From NCBI GenBank assembly GCA_965215035.1, contig OZ244040.1:3100001-3164000 (forward strand): DNA of 64,000 nucleotides, in the 5' to 3' direction. Both the position numbers and the translations under genes were made by a program. The notes beneath the pieces were generated by a model. That model searched no databases, was not told where the DNA came from, and saw only the letters and a program-made list of their open reading frames with translations. Positions 38,235 through 45,532 of this stretch are shown one piece after another; the first letter of the stretch is position 1; the number at the start of each line of letters is the position of its first letter. Source of the DNA: Azophilus sp965215035 (GTDB lineage Bacteria > Pseudomonadota > Gammaproteobacteria > Pseudomonadales > Azotimanducaceae).

Positions 38235-38275
38235 GCGGGCGGCAACTGCCGCCCGCGCCGCAGGTAGGCTATAAT
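38235..38275 (+). promoter_or_regulatory. Hairpin after moaE and -10 box of icd
   Basis: GCGGGCGGCA at 38235-38244 pairs perfectly with TGCCGCCCGC at 38247-38256, leaving a 2-nt gap too tight for a normal loop, so the two innermost pairs would open. No T run follows, so it is a doubtful terminator. TATAAT at 38270-38275 is a probable -10 for icd, about 70 bp before its ATG; no clear -35 is seen. Confidence 0.45.
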
Positions 38276-38344
38276 CCCGCGCTTTTTGCACATTCCATTT
38301 CCACCCCCCATGCGTTTATACGGCAAGAGCCGGGAGCAGATCAG

Positions 38345-39604
38345 ATGACCTACCAGCACATTCGTGTGCCCTCCGACGGTGAGAAAATCACCCTCAACGG
38401 GGACAAATCCCTCAATGTCCCCGACCACCCCATCATCCCCTACATCGAAGGCGACGGCATAGGCATAGACATTACGCCGGTGATGCATAAGGTGGTGGAT
38501 GCGGCGGTGAAAGCCGCCTACGACGGCCGACGGAAAATCTCCTGGATGGAAATCTACTCGGGCGAGAAGTCCCTGGCGTTGTATGGGGAAGACCAGTGGC
38601 TGCCCGCCGAGACACTCGATGCCATGCGCGAGTTCCTGGTTGGCATCAAGGGGCCAATGACCACGCCGGTGGGCGGCGGCATTCGTTCCCTGAATGTCGC
38701 CCTGCGCCAGGAACTCGATCTCTATGTCTGCCTGCGTCCGGTGCGCTGGCTACAAGGTGTTCCGAGCCCGGTGATCGCACCGCACAAGACCAACATGGTC
38801 ATCTTTCGCGAAAACACCGAGGACATCTACGCCGGAGTGGAGTGGGCGGCGGATTCGGCGGAGGCGGATCGGGTGATCGCCTTCCTGCGCGAGCAAATGG
38901 GTGTGCAAAAAATCCGCTTCCCCCAACACTGCGGTATCGGCATCAAGCCGATCTCTGTTGAGGGCACCGAGCGGCTGGTGCACAAGGCTATCGAATACGC
39001 CATCGACGAAGATCGTGCATCGGTCACCTTCGTGCACAAGGGCAACATCATGAAGTTCACCGAGGGTGCCTTCAAGGACTGGGGGTACCGGGTCGCCGCC
39101 CGGGACTTCGGCGCGGTGCCGCTCAATGGCGGCCCCTGGCAACGGCTGACCAACCCCCGCTCCGGCCGGACGATCATCATCAAGGACATGATTGCCGACG
39201 CCATGCTGCAACAGATACTGACCCGGCCCGACGAATACGATGTGCTGGCGACCATGAATCTGAACGGCGACTACATTTCCGATGCGCTGGCCGCCCAGGT
39301 TGGCGGCATCGGCATCGCCCCCGGGGCCAACATCGGCGACGAGATCGCGCTGTTCGAGGCCACCCACGGCACCGCCCCGAAGTATACCGGCCTAGACAAG
39401 GTCAACCCGGGCTCCCTGGTGTTGTCCGCCGAGATGATGCTGCGCCACCTAGGCTGGCGGGAAGCCGCCGACCTCATAGTCGTGGGTATGGAGGGCGCCA
39501 TCCTCGGCAAGACGGTGACCTACGACTTCGAACGGCTGATGAGTGATGCGACCCTGGTGAGTTGTTCCGCCTTCGGCGACGCCATTATCGAGGCGATGGG
39601 TTAG
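38345..39604 (+). CDS. icd: NADP-dependent isocitrate dehydrogenase
   Basis: A 419-residue TCA-cycle enzyme like E. coli Icd (416). VGGGIRSLNVALRQELDLYV contains the serine that AceK phosphorylates in E. coli to divert isocitrate to the glyoxylate shunt (aceA is nearby). NMVIFRENTEDIYAGVEW, VTFVHKGNIMKFTEGAFKDW and the coenzyme part EATHGTAPKYTGLDKVNPGS follow. Start MTYQHIRVPSDGEKITLNGD is typical; a GGGAGCAG stretch precedes it. Icd is followed by the convergent cspD gene, the Pseudomonas order. Confidence 0.95.
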   Translation: MTYQHIRVPSDGEKITLNGDKSLNVPDHPIIPYIEGDGIGIDITPVMHKVVDAAVKAAYDGRRKISWMEIYSGEKSLALYGEDQWLPAETLDAMREFLVGIKGPMTTPVGGGIRSLNVALRQELDLYVCLRPVRWLQGVPSPVIAPHKTNMVIFRENTEDIYAGVEWAADSAEADRVIAFLREQMGVQKIRFPQHCGIGIKPISVEGTERLVHKAIEYAIDEDRASVTFVHKGNIMKFTEGAFKDWGYRVAARDFGAVPLNGGPWQRLTNPRSGRTIIIKDMIADAMLQQILTRPDEYDVLATMNLNGDYISDALAAQVGGIGIAPGANIGDEIALFEATHGTAPKYTGLDKVNPGSLVLSAEMMLRHLGWREAADLIVVGMEGAILGKTVTYDFERLMSDATLVSCSAFGDAIIEAMG

Positions 39605-39630
39605 GTGCCGCCCCGGCCGGGCCTCGCGCC

Positions 39631-39888
39631 CTATTCATCCGGTGCCGGCGGGCCGGCGGCACCTGGCGCTTCCCGGTCATCCCCGCCCCGGCGGCGAATG
39701 TTGATGGCGTGGCCACCCTTGGGGCCCTCCAGGATGTCGAACTCCACCTCCTGGCCGGCACTCAGCGTCCTGTAGCCCTCCATCTGAATCGAAGAGTAAT
39801 GGACGAACAGGTCGCCCTGGCCCGATTCGGGCAATATAAAGCCGTAGCCCTTCGCATTGTTGAACCACTTGACCTTGCCCTTTGCCAT
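39631..39888 (-). CDS. cspD: Cold-shock domain protein, CspD-like
   Basis: An 85-residue protein: cold-shock domain at 1-67 with RNP1 AKGYGFILPE and RNP2 DLFVHYSSI, and a short acidic-proline tail. The gene sits divergently next to clpS, as cspD does in E. coli and Pseudomonas; CspD inhibits DNA replication in stationary phase in E. coli. Sequence alone cannot separate CspD from other Csp proteins, so the name rests on context. Confidence 0.88.
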   Translation of the reverse strand: MAKGKVKWFNNAKGYGFILPESGQGDLFVHYSSIQMEGYRTLSAGQEVEFDILEGPKGGHAINIRRRGGDDREAPGAAGPPAPDE

Positions 39889-40112
39889 GGGATTGCGCCG
39901 CGCCGCGCCCCCGTCCTCAATGGCACTCTTCCCAACCCGGAACTTTCCGCGCTTTTTTATTTCGAGTCAAGCAGTTGTGCGGGGCCGCGGGGCGTCGAAC
40001 GGGCACCTCCGGCGCATTCACCGTTTCCCTATCGGCGGCAGGGCGCCTATTCGTCGTATGGTGTAGGCAAGGTTGACGGCGGCGGTGCCAATAGAGTATT
40101 CAAGACCTACCT

Positions 40113-40487
40113 ATGAGCGGGATCTGGCGTACACGGGCTAGTGGCGAAAACGGCGACGGCGACGGCGACCCCTATGGCGGCGAGGGCGGCGACACAGGGG
40201 TTCTGGAAGCCGAAGCCAAGCCGAAGATCAAGCGGCCGCCAATGTATAAAGTTATACTGCTCAACGACGATTACACGCCGATGGAGTTTGTCGTCCATAT
40301 TTTGCAGCATTTTTTTGCTATGGATCGGGAAAAGGCGATCCAGATCATGTTGGCCGTTCATACCCAGGGCAGTGGCGTAGTCGGCATTTTCCCGAGGGAT
40401 ATCGCCGAGACGAAGTCCGAACAGGTGAACCGCTATGCGCAGGAAAACCAGCACCCGCTCGTATCCCGGGTGGAAATGACCGATTGA
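40113..40487 (+). CDS. clpS: ClpS, N-end rule adaptor of ClpAP
   Basis: A 124-residue adaptor with a 40-residue glycine/acid-rich front and the ClpS core PPMYKVILLNDDYTPMEFVV, where the NDD(Y) region forms the N-degron pocket, then ILQHFFAMDREKAIQIMLAV and GIFPRDIAETKSEQVNRYA. It hands proteins with N-terminal Leu, Phe, Tyr or Trp to ClpA. It lies 12 bp upstream of clpA. The Aat and Bpt enzymes that create such N termini are encoded 2.5-4 kb away. Confidence 0.94.
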   Translation: MSGIWRTRASGENGDGDGDPYGGEGGDTGVLEAEAKPKIKRPPMYKVILLNDDYTPMEFVVHILQHFFAMDREKAIQIMLAVHTQGSGVVGIFPRDIAETKSEQVNRYAQENQHPLVSRVEMTD

Positions 40488-40499
40488 TAGCCACAGGCC

Positions 40500-42758
40500 A
40501 TGCTGACTAAGGATCTGGAAGCGACCCTGAACGAGGCGTTTCGGGAAGCGAGGAGAAAGCGCCACGAGTTCATGACCGTCGAGCACCTGCTGCTCGCACT
40601 GCTCGACAACTCGGTGGCGGTTGAAGTGCTGCGCAAGGTCGGCTGCGATATCGACGAGCTGCGTAGCGACCTCATCAAGTACATCGATACCACGACGCCG
40701 CTGATTCCCGCCGGCGACAACACGCTCGAGACGAAATCGACCCTGGGTTTCCAGCGGGTTCTGCAGCGCGCCGTGTTTCACGGGCAGTCCTCCGGGCGCA
40801 AGGTGGTGACGGGCGGCAACGTGCTGGTCGCCATATTCAGCGAGCAGGAGAGCCAGTCGGTATACCTGTTGAAACAGCAGAATATCGCCCGAATCGATGT
40901 GGTGAACTACATTGCGCACGGCATCGCCAAGGTACCCGGCGAAGACCCGGCCACCGAGGGCGCCGGGGGCGAGGAATCCGCCGCCGACAGTGACCAGCAG
41001 AGCGCCCTGGACACCTTCGCGACCAACCTGAACGAACAGGCCAAGGCCGGCCGTATCGACCCCCTGGTCGGCCGCAACCAGGAACTTGAGCGGGTTATTC
41101 AGGTGCTGTGCCGCCGCCGTAAGAACAACCCCCTGCTGGTGGGCGAGTCCGGTGTCGGCAAGACCGCCATCGCCGAAGGGCTCGCCAAACGCATCGTCGA
41201 CCGGCAGGTGCCGGAAGTGGTGGCGGAAAGCACCATCTATACCCTCGACCTCGGTGCCCTGCTGGCCGGCACCAAGTACCGGGGCGATTTCGAAAAACGA
41301 TTCAAGCTGATGCTGGCCGACTTGAAGAAGCAAGAGGGCGCCATCCTCTTTATCGACGAGATCCACGCCATCATCGGTGCCGGCGCCGCATCGGGCGGCG
41401 TAATGGACGCCTCGAACCTGTTGAAGCCCTTGTTGACCTCCGGCCAAATCCGTTGCATGGGCTCGACAACCTACCAGGAATTCCGCGGCATCTTCGACAA
41501 AGACCGGGCACTCTCAAGGCGCTTTCAAAAAATCGATATCGTGGAGCCGGATATCGACGACACCTACCAAATCCTCAAGGGGCTAAAGTCCCGTTTTGAA
41601 GATCACTACCAGATTCGTTTCACGGACAAGGCGTTGCGCTCCGCCTCGGAGCTGGCCGCGAAGTACATTACCGACCGGTTCATGCCGGACAAGGCCATCG
41701 ATGTCATCGACGAGGCCGGTGCCGCGCAACAGCTCCTGCCGGTCAGCCGCCGCAAGAAGAGCATCGGCACGGGCGACGTGGAGCGGGTCGTGGCAAAGAT
41801 CGCCCGCATTCCTTCCGGCCAGGTTTCAACTTCCGACAAGGAGGCGCTTAAGGATCTCGACCGGAAACTCAAGATGGTAGTTTTCGGCCAGGACGACGCC
41901 ATCGATCAGCTCGCGTCGTCCATCAAGCTGTCCAGGGCCGGCCTTAAGTCTGGCGAAAAGCCGGTTGGCTCGTTCCTGTTTGCCGGGCCCACCGGTGTCG
42001 GCAAAACCGAGGTATGCCGCCAGCTTGCACTCATTATGGGCGTGGAGCTGCTACGCTACGATATGTCGGAGTACATGGAACGGCACACGGTCTCGCGGCT
42101 GATCGGGGCACCGCCGGGATATGTCGGGTTCGACCAGGGTGGCCTGCTGACCGAGGCGGTTACGAAGCACCCACATAGCGTGGTGCTGCTCGATGAGATC
42201 GAAAAGGCGCATCCCGAGGTGTTCAACCTGCTGTTGCAGGTGATGGATCACGGCACCCTGACCGATAACAACGGCCGCAAGGCAGACTTCCGCAATGTCG
42301 TGGTTGTTATGACCACCAATGCCGGTGCTCAGGACATGGCACGGCCCTCCATCGGCTTCTCGGAACAGGATCACAGTTCCGACGGCATGGAGGCGATCCG
42401 CAAGATGTTCGCCCCGGAGTTCCGCAACCGGCTTGACGCCATCGTCCAGTTCGGCTCGCTCGGCATGGATGTGGTCAAGACCATCGTCGACAAGTTTCTT
42501 ACCGAGTTGCAGGCCCAGCTCGACAACAAGCGGGTCATGCTCGATGTCGACGAGGAAGCCAGGGACTGGCTGGCCCGCGAGGGCTTTGACGAGACCATGG
42601 GGGCCCGGCCCATGCAGCGCCTGATTCAGGAGAAGATCAAGCGCGAACTCGCCGAGGAGGTATTGTTCGGGCCGCTGTCGAAGGGCGGCGGCCTGGTGCG
42701 TGTGACGGTGGAGAATGGCGAGTTGGCGCTCAACGTCGAGGAGCCGGTTACTACCTGA
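40500..42758 (+). CDS. clpA: ClpA, ATPase of the ClpAP protease
   Basis: A 752-residue Hsp100 unfoldase. An N-terminal repeat domain (MLTKDLEATLNEAFREARRK, which binds ClpS) precedes two AAA+ modules: D1 with Walker A GESGVGKTAIAEGLAK and Walker B GAILFIDEIHAIIGAGAASG; D2 with Walker A FLFAGPTGVGKTEVCRQLAL and Walker B VVLLDEIEKAHPEVFNLLLQ. No middle coiled coil is seen, so it is ClpA, not ClpB. Length matches (E. coli 758). Confidence 0.95.
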   Translation: MLTKDLEATLNEAFREARRKRHEFMTVEHLLLALLDNSVAVEVLRKVGCDIDELRSDLIKYIDTTTPLIPAGDNTLETKSTLGFQRVLQRAVFHGQSSGRKVVTGGNVLVAIFSEQESQSVYLLKQQNIARIDVVNYIAHGIAKVPGEDPATEGAGGEESAADSDQQSALDTFATNLNEQAKAGRIDPLVGRNQELERVIQVLCRRRKNNPLLVGESGVGKTAIAEGLAKRIVDRQVPEVVAESTIYTLDLGALLAGTKYRGDFEKRFKLMLADLKKQEGAILFIDEIHAIIGAGAASGGVMDASNLLKPLLTSGQIRCMGSTTYQEFRGIFDKDRALSRRFQKIDIVEPDIDDTYQILKGLKSRFEDHYQIRFTDKALRSASELAAKYITDRFMPDKAIDVIDEAGAAQQLLPVSRRKKSIGTGDVERVVAKIARIPSGQVSTSDKEALKDLDRKLKMVVFGQDDAIDQLASSIKLSRAGLKSGEKPVGSFLFAGPTGVGKTEVCRQLALIMGVELLRYDMSEYMERHTVSRLIGAPPGYVGFDQGGLLTEAVTKHPHSVVLLDEIEKAHPEVFNLLLQVMDHGTLTDNNGRKADFRNVVVVMTTNAGAQDMARPSIGFSEQDHSSDGMEAIRKMFAPEFRNRLDAIVQFGSLGMDVVKTIVDKFLTELQAQLDNKRVMLDVDEEARDWLAREGFDETMGARPMQRLIQEKIKRELAEEVLFGPLSKGGGLVRVTVENGELALNVEEPVTT

Positions 42759-42830
42759 AGGCGCAGACAGGGTGCCAAACCAGCCCGCGAATACCTTCGG
42801 CGGCGCTTACAGGCAACCCGGGGATTTGGG

Positions 42831-43046
42831 CTATTTGCGAAACGTGATGCGGCCCTTGCTAAGGTCGTAGGGCGTCAATTCCACCTTCACCTTGTCGCCG
42901 GTCAATATGCGAATGTAGTTCTTGCGCATCTTGCCGGAGATGTGCGCCGTAACCACATGGCCGTTATCCAGTTCCACCCGAAACATTGTATTGGGAAGGG
43001 TGTCTACGACCGTCCCTTCCATCTCGATCTGTTCTTCTTTCGCCAT
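42831..43046 (-). CDS. infA: Translation initiation factor IF-1
   Basis: A 71-residue OB-fold protein that binds the ribosomal A site. MAKEEQIEMEGTVVDTLPNT, VTAHISGKMRKNYIRILTGD and KVELTPYDLSKGRITFRK are nearly identical to the family norm. It is convergent with clpA, the gammaproteobacterial order. Confidence 0.96.
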   Translation of the reverse strand: MAKEEQIEMEGTVVDTLPNTMFRVELDNGHVVTAHISGKMRKNYIRILTGDKVKVELTPYDLSKGRITFRK

Positions 43047-43197
43047 GGACCGCCTAGGGAAAAGGGCGACAAACGAGCATTGTCAGTTCGCCGCGAATCG
43101 CTCCCGCGGTAGCCTGACACATCGACTCGTCAGTGAGGCCGCGCATTCTGACGGCCAAGGCGGCAAGAATCAACGTTCGCGCCCTAATTTAAGGGAA

Positions 43198-43287
43198 TTA
43201 TGTCGATCAGTTGACAGAGCACGACATGAAGTGGTTATGCAGCCCGCAAGACCCAACATGCGGTGGCTTGTCAACCAATCTACATAA
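43198..43287 (+). repeat. Family B palindromic repeat, copy 2, with flanking 16-bp duplication
   Basis: The 68-bp core (43209-43276, AGTTGACAGAGCACGACATG ... GGTGGCTTGTCAACC) aligns with copy 1 at 8685-8753. Inverted similarity extends outward (TTATGTCGATC against the complement TTATGTAGATT), making about 90 bp. A 16-bp sequence CCCTAATTTAAGGGAA flanks it at 43182-43197 and 43290-43305; the right one is the end of the bpt gene. Confidence 0.75.
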
Positions 43288-43291
43288 GACC

Positions 43292-44002
43292 CTAATTTAA
43301 GGGAACCCAGCGCCCATTCACCAGCAGTTCCACCGGCCGGTACTCCGTTTTGTAGCGCATCTTGGCGACATCGCGTATCCAATACCCCAGGTAGAGGTGG
43401 GGCAGCCGCAACTGTCGGCAAAGTGCGATTTGGTTGAGGATTGAGAGCACGCCGGGGCTGCGGGCGGACAGGCGCGGATCAAAAAAGGTGTAGACGGCGG
43501 AAAGCCCGCCGGAGCTGTAGTCGGTTACGGCCACCGCCATAAGCTCGCCATCGAGGTAGCTGTTCAGAAAGAAGGTGTCTGACCAATGGCACAGCAGAAA
43601 GGAGCGAAACTGGTCGGGGGAGGGGGGGTACATGTCGCCGTCGCCATGCCGCGCCGCAAGGTAGTCGGCATATACCCGGAAATAGCGCGGATGGAATACC
43701 GCCTCCTCCACCCGCACCTCTATATCGCCGTTGCGGGCCGCCACGCGCCTTTGCTTGCGCCGGGGCTGGAAGGCATCGACGGGTATCCGCAGCGGAATGC
43801 AGGCCTTGCAGCTTTGACAGTGGGGCCGATACATGTGACCACCGCTGCGGCGGAAGCCGTTCTCGGTCAGCGTGCGGTAGGTTTCCGCGGTCACCGGTTC
43901 CCTGGGGTCGAAGAACAGGGTGCGCGCCTGGCGGTGCGGCAGGTAGCTGCAGGGGTGCTGGGGTGTAATCAGGCAGCGCTTGTCGCCGGCTTCACCCTGC
44001 AT
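43292..44002 (-). CDS. bpt: Aspartate/glutamate leucyltransferase (arginyltransferase family)
   Basis: A 236-residue enzyme that adds Leu to N-terminal Asp/Glu, making them ClpS/ClpA substrates. Motifs: QHPCSYLPHRQARTLFFDP, ENGFRRSGGHMYRPHCQSCK (the Cys pair), PDQFRSFLLCHWSDTFFL and YLGYWIRDVAKMRYKTEYRP. Start at the ATG giving MQGEAGDKRCLITPQ; an in-frame start 11 codons earlier is possible. It is downstream of aat, and its last 16 bp are duplicated around a family B repeat. Confidence 0.9.
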   Translation of the reverse strand: MQGEAGDKRCLITPQHPCSYLPHRQARTLFFDPREPVTAETYRTLTENGFRRSGGHMYRPHCQSCKACIPLRIPVDAFQPRRKQRRVAARNGDIEVRVEEAVFHPRYFRVYADYLAARHGDGDMYPPSPDQFRSFLLCHWSDTFFLNSYLDGELMAVAVTDYSSGGLSAVYTFFDPRLSARSPGVLSILNQIALCRQLRLPHLYLGYWIRDVAKMRYKTEYRPVELLVNGRWVPLN

Positions 44003-44077
44003 GGCACCATCCCCAGCGTGGCGGGAAGCGAGCAATTGGTTCGCTTAAGGCCGGTGGCCCCGGTATGGCAAGCCGCA

Positions 44078-44839
44078 TCAGGGAAGCTCCCGATGCCAGG
44101 GGCCCCGGCGCGTTCTCGATTCGTCGTTGGCGGCGAGCATCCCTAGGAACTGCCGGCGCGGTACCGGCTGGGCGCCGAGCCTCGCAAGGTGTTCGTTGGG
44201 AAGCTGGCAATCGATCAGGTGGAACCGCCAGTGCCGCAGGCGCCGGCACAGGTGGTACAGCGCCACCTTGGAGGCGTCGCGCACACGGCTGAACATCGAC
44301 TCGCCGAAAAACATCGTACCGAGCGATAGCCCGTAGAGCCCCCCGGCTAGTTCGCCGTCCAGCCACACCTCTACCGAGTGGGCGTACCCCGACTCGTGCA
44401 GTGCGCCGTAAGCACCTTGCATGCTCGGGGTAATCCAGGTTCCGGTGGTCTCGCCACTGCTGCGCCGACCGACGCCGCAGGCGGTGACAACCTGGTGAAA
44501 GGCGCGGTCGAACGACACCTCGAACCCGGCATTGCGCAACCGCTTGGCCAAACTTCGGGTTACCCGCATGGCGGCTGGGTCTAAAACAGCACGCGGGTCC
44601 GGGCTCCACCACAGGATGGGTTCCCGGTCATCTTCGAACCAGGGGAAAATGCCGGTGCGGTAGGCGGCGAGCAGGCGCTGCTCGGACAGGTCGCCGCCGA
44701 TGGCCAGCAGACCGCCGAGCGCATCCTCCGCGCTATTCGGGTCTGGAAACGAAGACAGGTGATCGAGGATGGCGATGGTCACTGTCGGCGTCGCCGCACG
44801 ACGCCGCCCGCCGGCAGGATGCAGGGGGAATTGCCGCAT
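44078..44839 (-). CDS. aat: Leucyl/phenylalanyl-tRNA--protein transferase
   Basis: An enzyme that adds Leu or Phe to N-terminal Lys/Arg of proteins for ClpAP decay. It has GLLAIGGDLSEQRLLAAYRT, GIFPWFEDDREPILWWSPDP, GTWITPSMQGAYGALHESGY and GESMFSRVRDASKVALYHL. The ATG at 44839 gives 253 residues with a low-complexity front; the GTG at 44782 (MTIAILDHLSSFPD) aligns better with E. coli Aat and may be the true start. It precedes bpt; the pair serves the N-end rule with ClpS/ClpA. Confidence 0.92.
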   Translation of the reverse strand: MRQFPLHPAGGRRRAATPTVTIAILDHLSSFPDPNSAEDALGGLLAIGGDLSEQRLLAAYRTGIFPWFEDDREPILWWSPDPRAVLDPAAMRVTRSLAKRLRNAGFEVSFDRAFHQVVTACGVGRRSSGETTGTWITPSMQGAYGALHESGYAHSVEVWLDGELAGGLYGLSLGTMFFGESMFSRVRDASKVALYHLCRRLRHWRFHLIDCQLPNEHLARLGAQPVPRRQFLGMLAANDESRTRRGPWHRELP

Positions 44840-44867
44840 TCACCGTCGCTTCGCAGCGGCTGGCCGT

Positions 44868-45170
44868 TCACGAACCCGGCCCCGCGGCCGCTTCCCGAAG
44901 TATCCGCCGGAATGGGCGCGAGCGGCGGTGGGCCGCTATCAGTTCCGCCAAGGTTGCCCCGGTCTCGTCGCGGGCGTCGAGATTGCGGCCGGCCGCCACG
45001 AACCAATCGATGAACACCCTAAAGTCCGCGGGCCGCATGCTCCGGTAGGCATAGAGTAGGGCACTGAAGTCTGGGTCCACACCCTCGCCGAGCGGGGCCT
45101 TATCGAGAAAACCGCGAATCCGGGCGTCGTCCCACACCTCATCGACCACTTTCTGTTTGTCGGGGCGCAC
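44868..45170 (-). CDS. PA4642-like conserved hypothetical protein
   Basis: A 100-residue acidic-then-helical protein from GTG 45170 (MRPDKQKVVDEVWDDARIRG). The pattern FLDKAPLGEGVDPDFSALLY, MRPADFRVFIDWFVAAGRNL and GATLAELIAAHRRSRPFRRI resembles the short family typified by Pseudomonas PA4642. That family has an ankyrin-like helical feel but no known function. A longer open frame upstream is Arg/Gly-rich and reads as non-coding. Confidence 0.65.
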   Translation of the reverse strand: MRPDKQKVVDEVWDDARIRGFLDKAPLGEGVDPDFSALLYAYRSMRPADFRVFIDWFVAAGRNLDARDETGATLAELIAAHRRSRPFRRILREAAAGPGS

Positions 45171-45532
45171 GCTCGCAGCCTCGGTTCCGGTTCGACGGGC
45201 ATCATACCACCCGCATGCCGCTCTCGCCGAACCAGAACCGATTCTCCCGGTTGCCCGACCTTTGGCGAGGCTATGTGCACCGGTCTGCCCGCGGCCGCCC
45301 TTGAACCCCTTGCTGCCCTCCCGACACCCGATGTTTGGCGAGACTAGGCGCACCGCCGCGCCGACGCCCAGGGAAGTGGGTACTTCCATGCGCGGCTGCC
45401 GAGCCTGCGGTGCCAAAAGTATCGAGCCGGGGCAGGGTCGCGCACCAGGATTCGTTCCCCCCTATAATTGGCCATGTTTTGAATCGGGTGGCGCAACCGA
45501 ATGGCACCGCCACCCAGGCGAGGAACCTTCAG
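45171..45532. promoter_or_regulatory. Upstream region of ftsK with TATAAT
   Basis: A 362-bp space between the PA4642-like gene and ftsK. TATAAT at 45463-45468 lies 65 bp before the chosen ftsK start; the expected transcription start falls near 45475. A mini reading frame ATG TTT TGA begins at 45474. A 22-bp imperfect direct repeat (TTTGGCGAGGCTATGTGCAC at 45261 and a variant at 45334) is also present. Confidence 0.45.
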
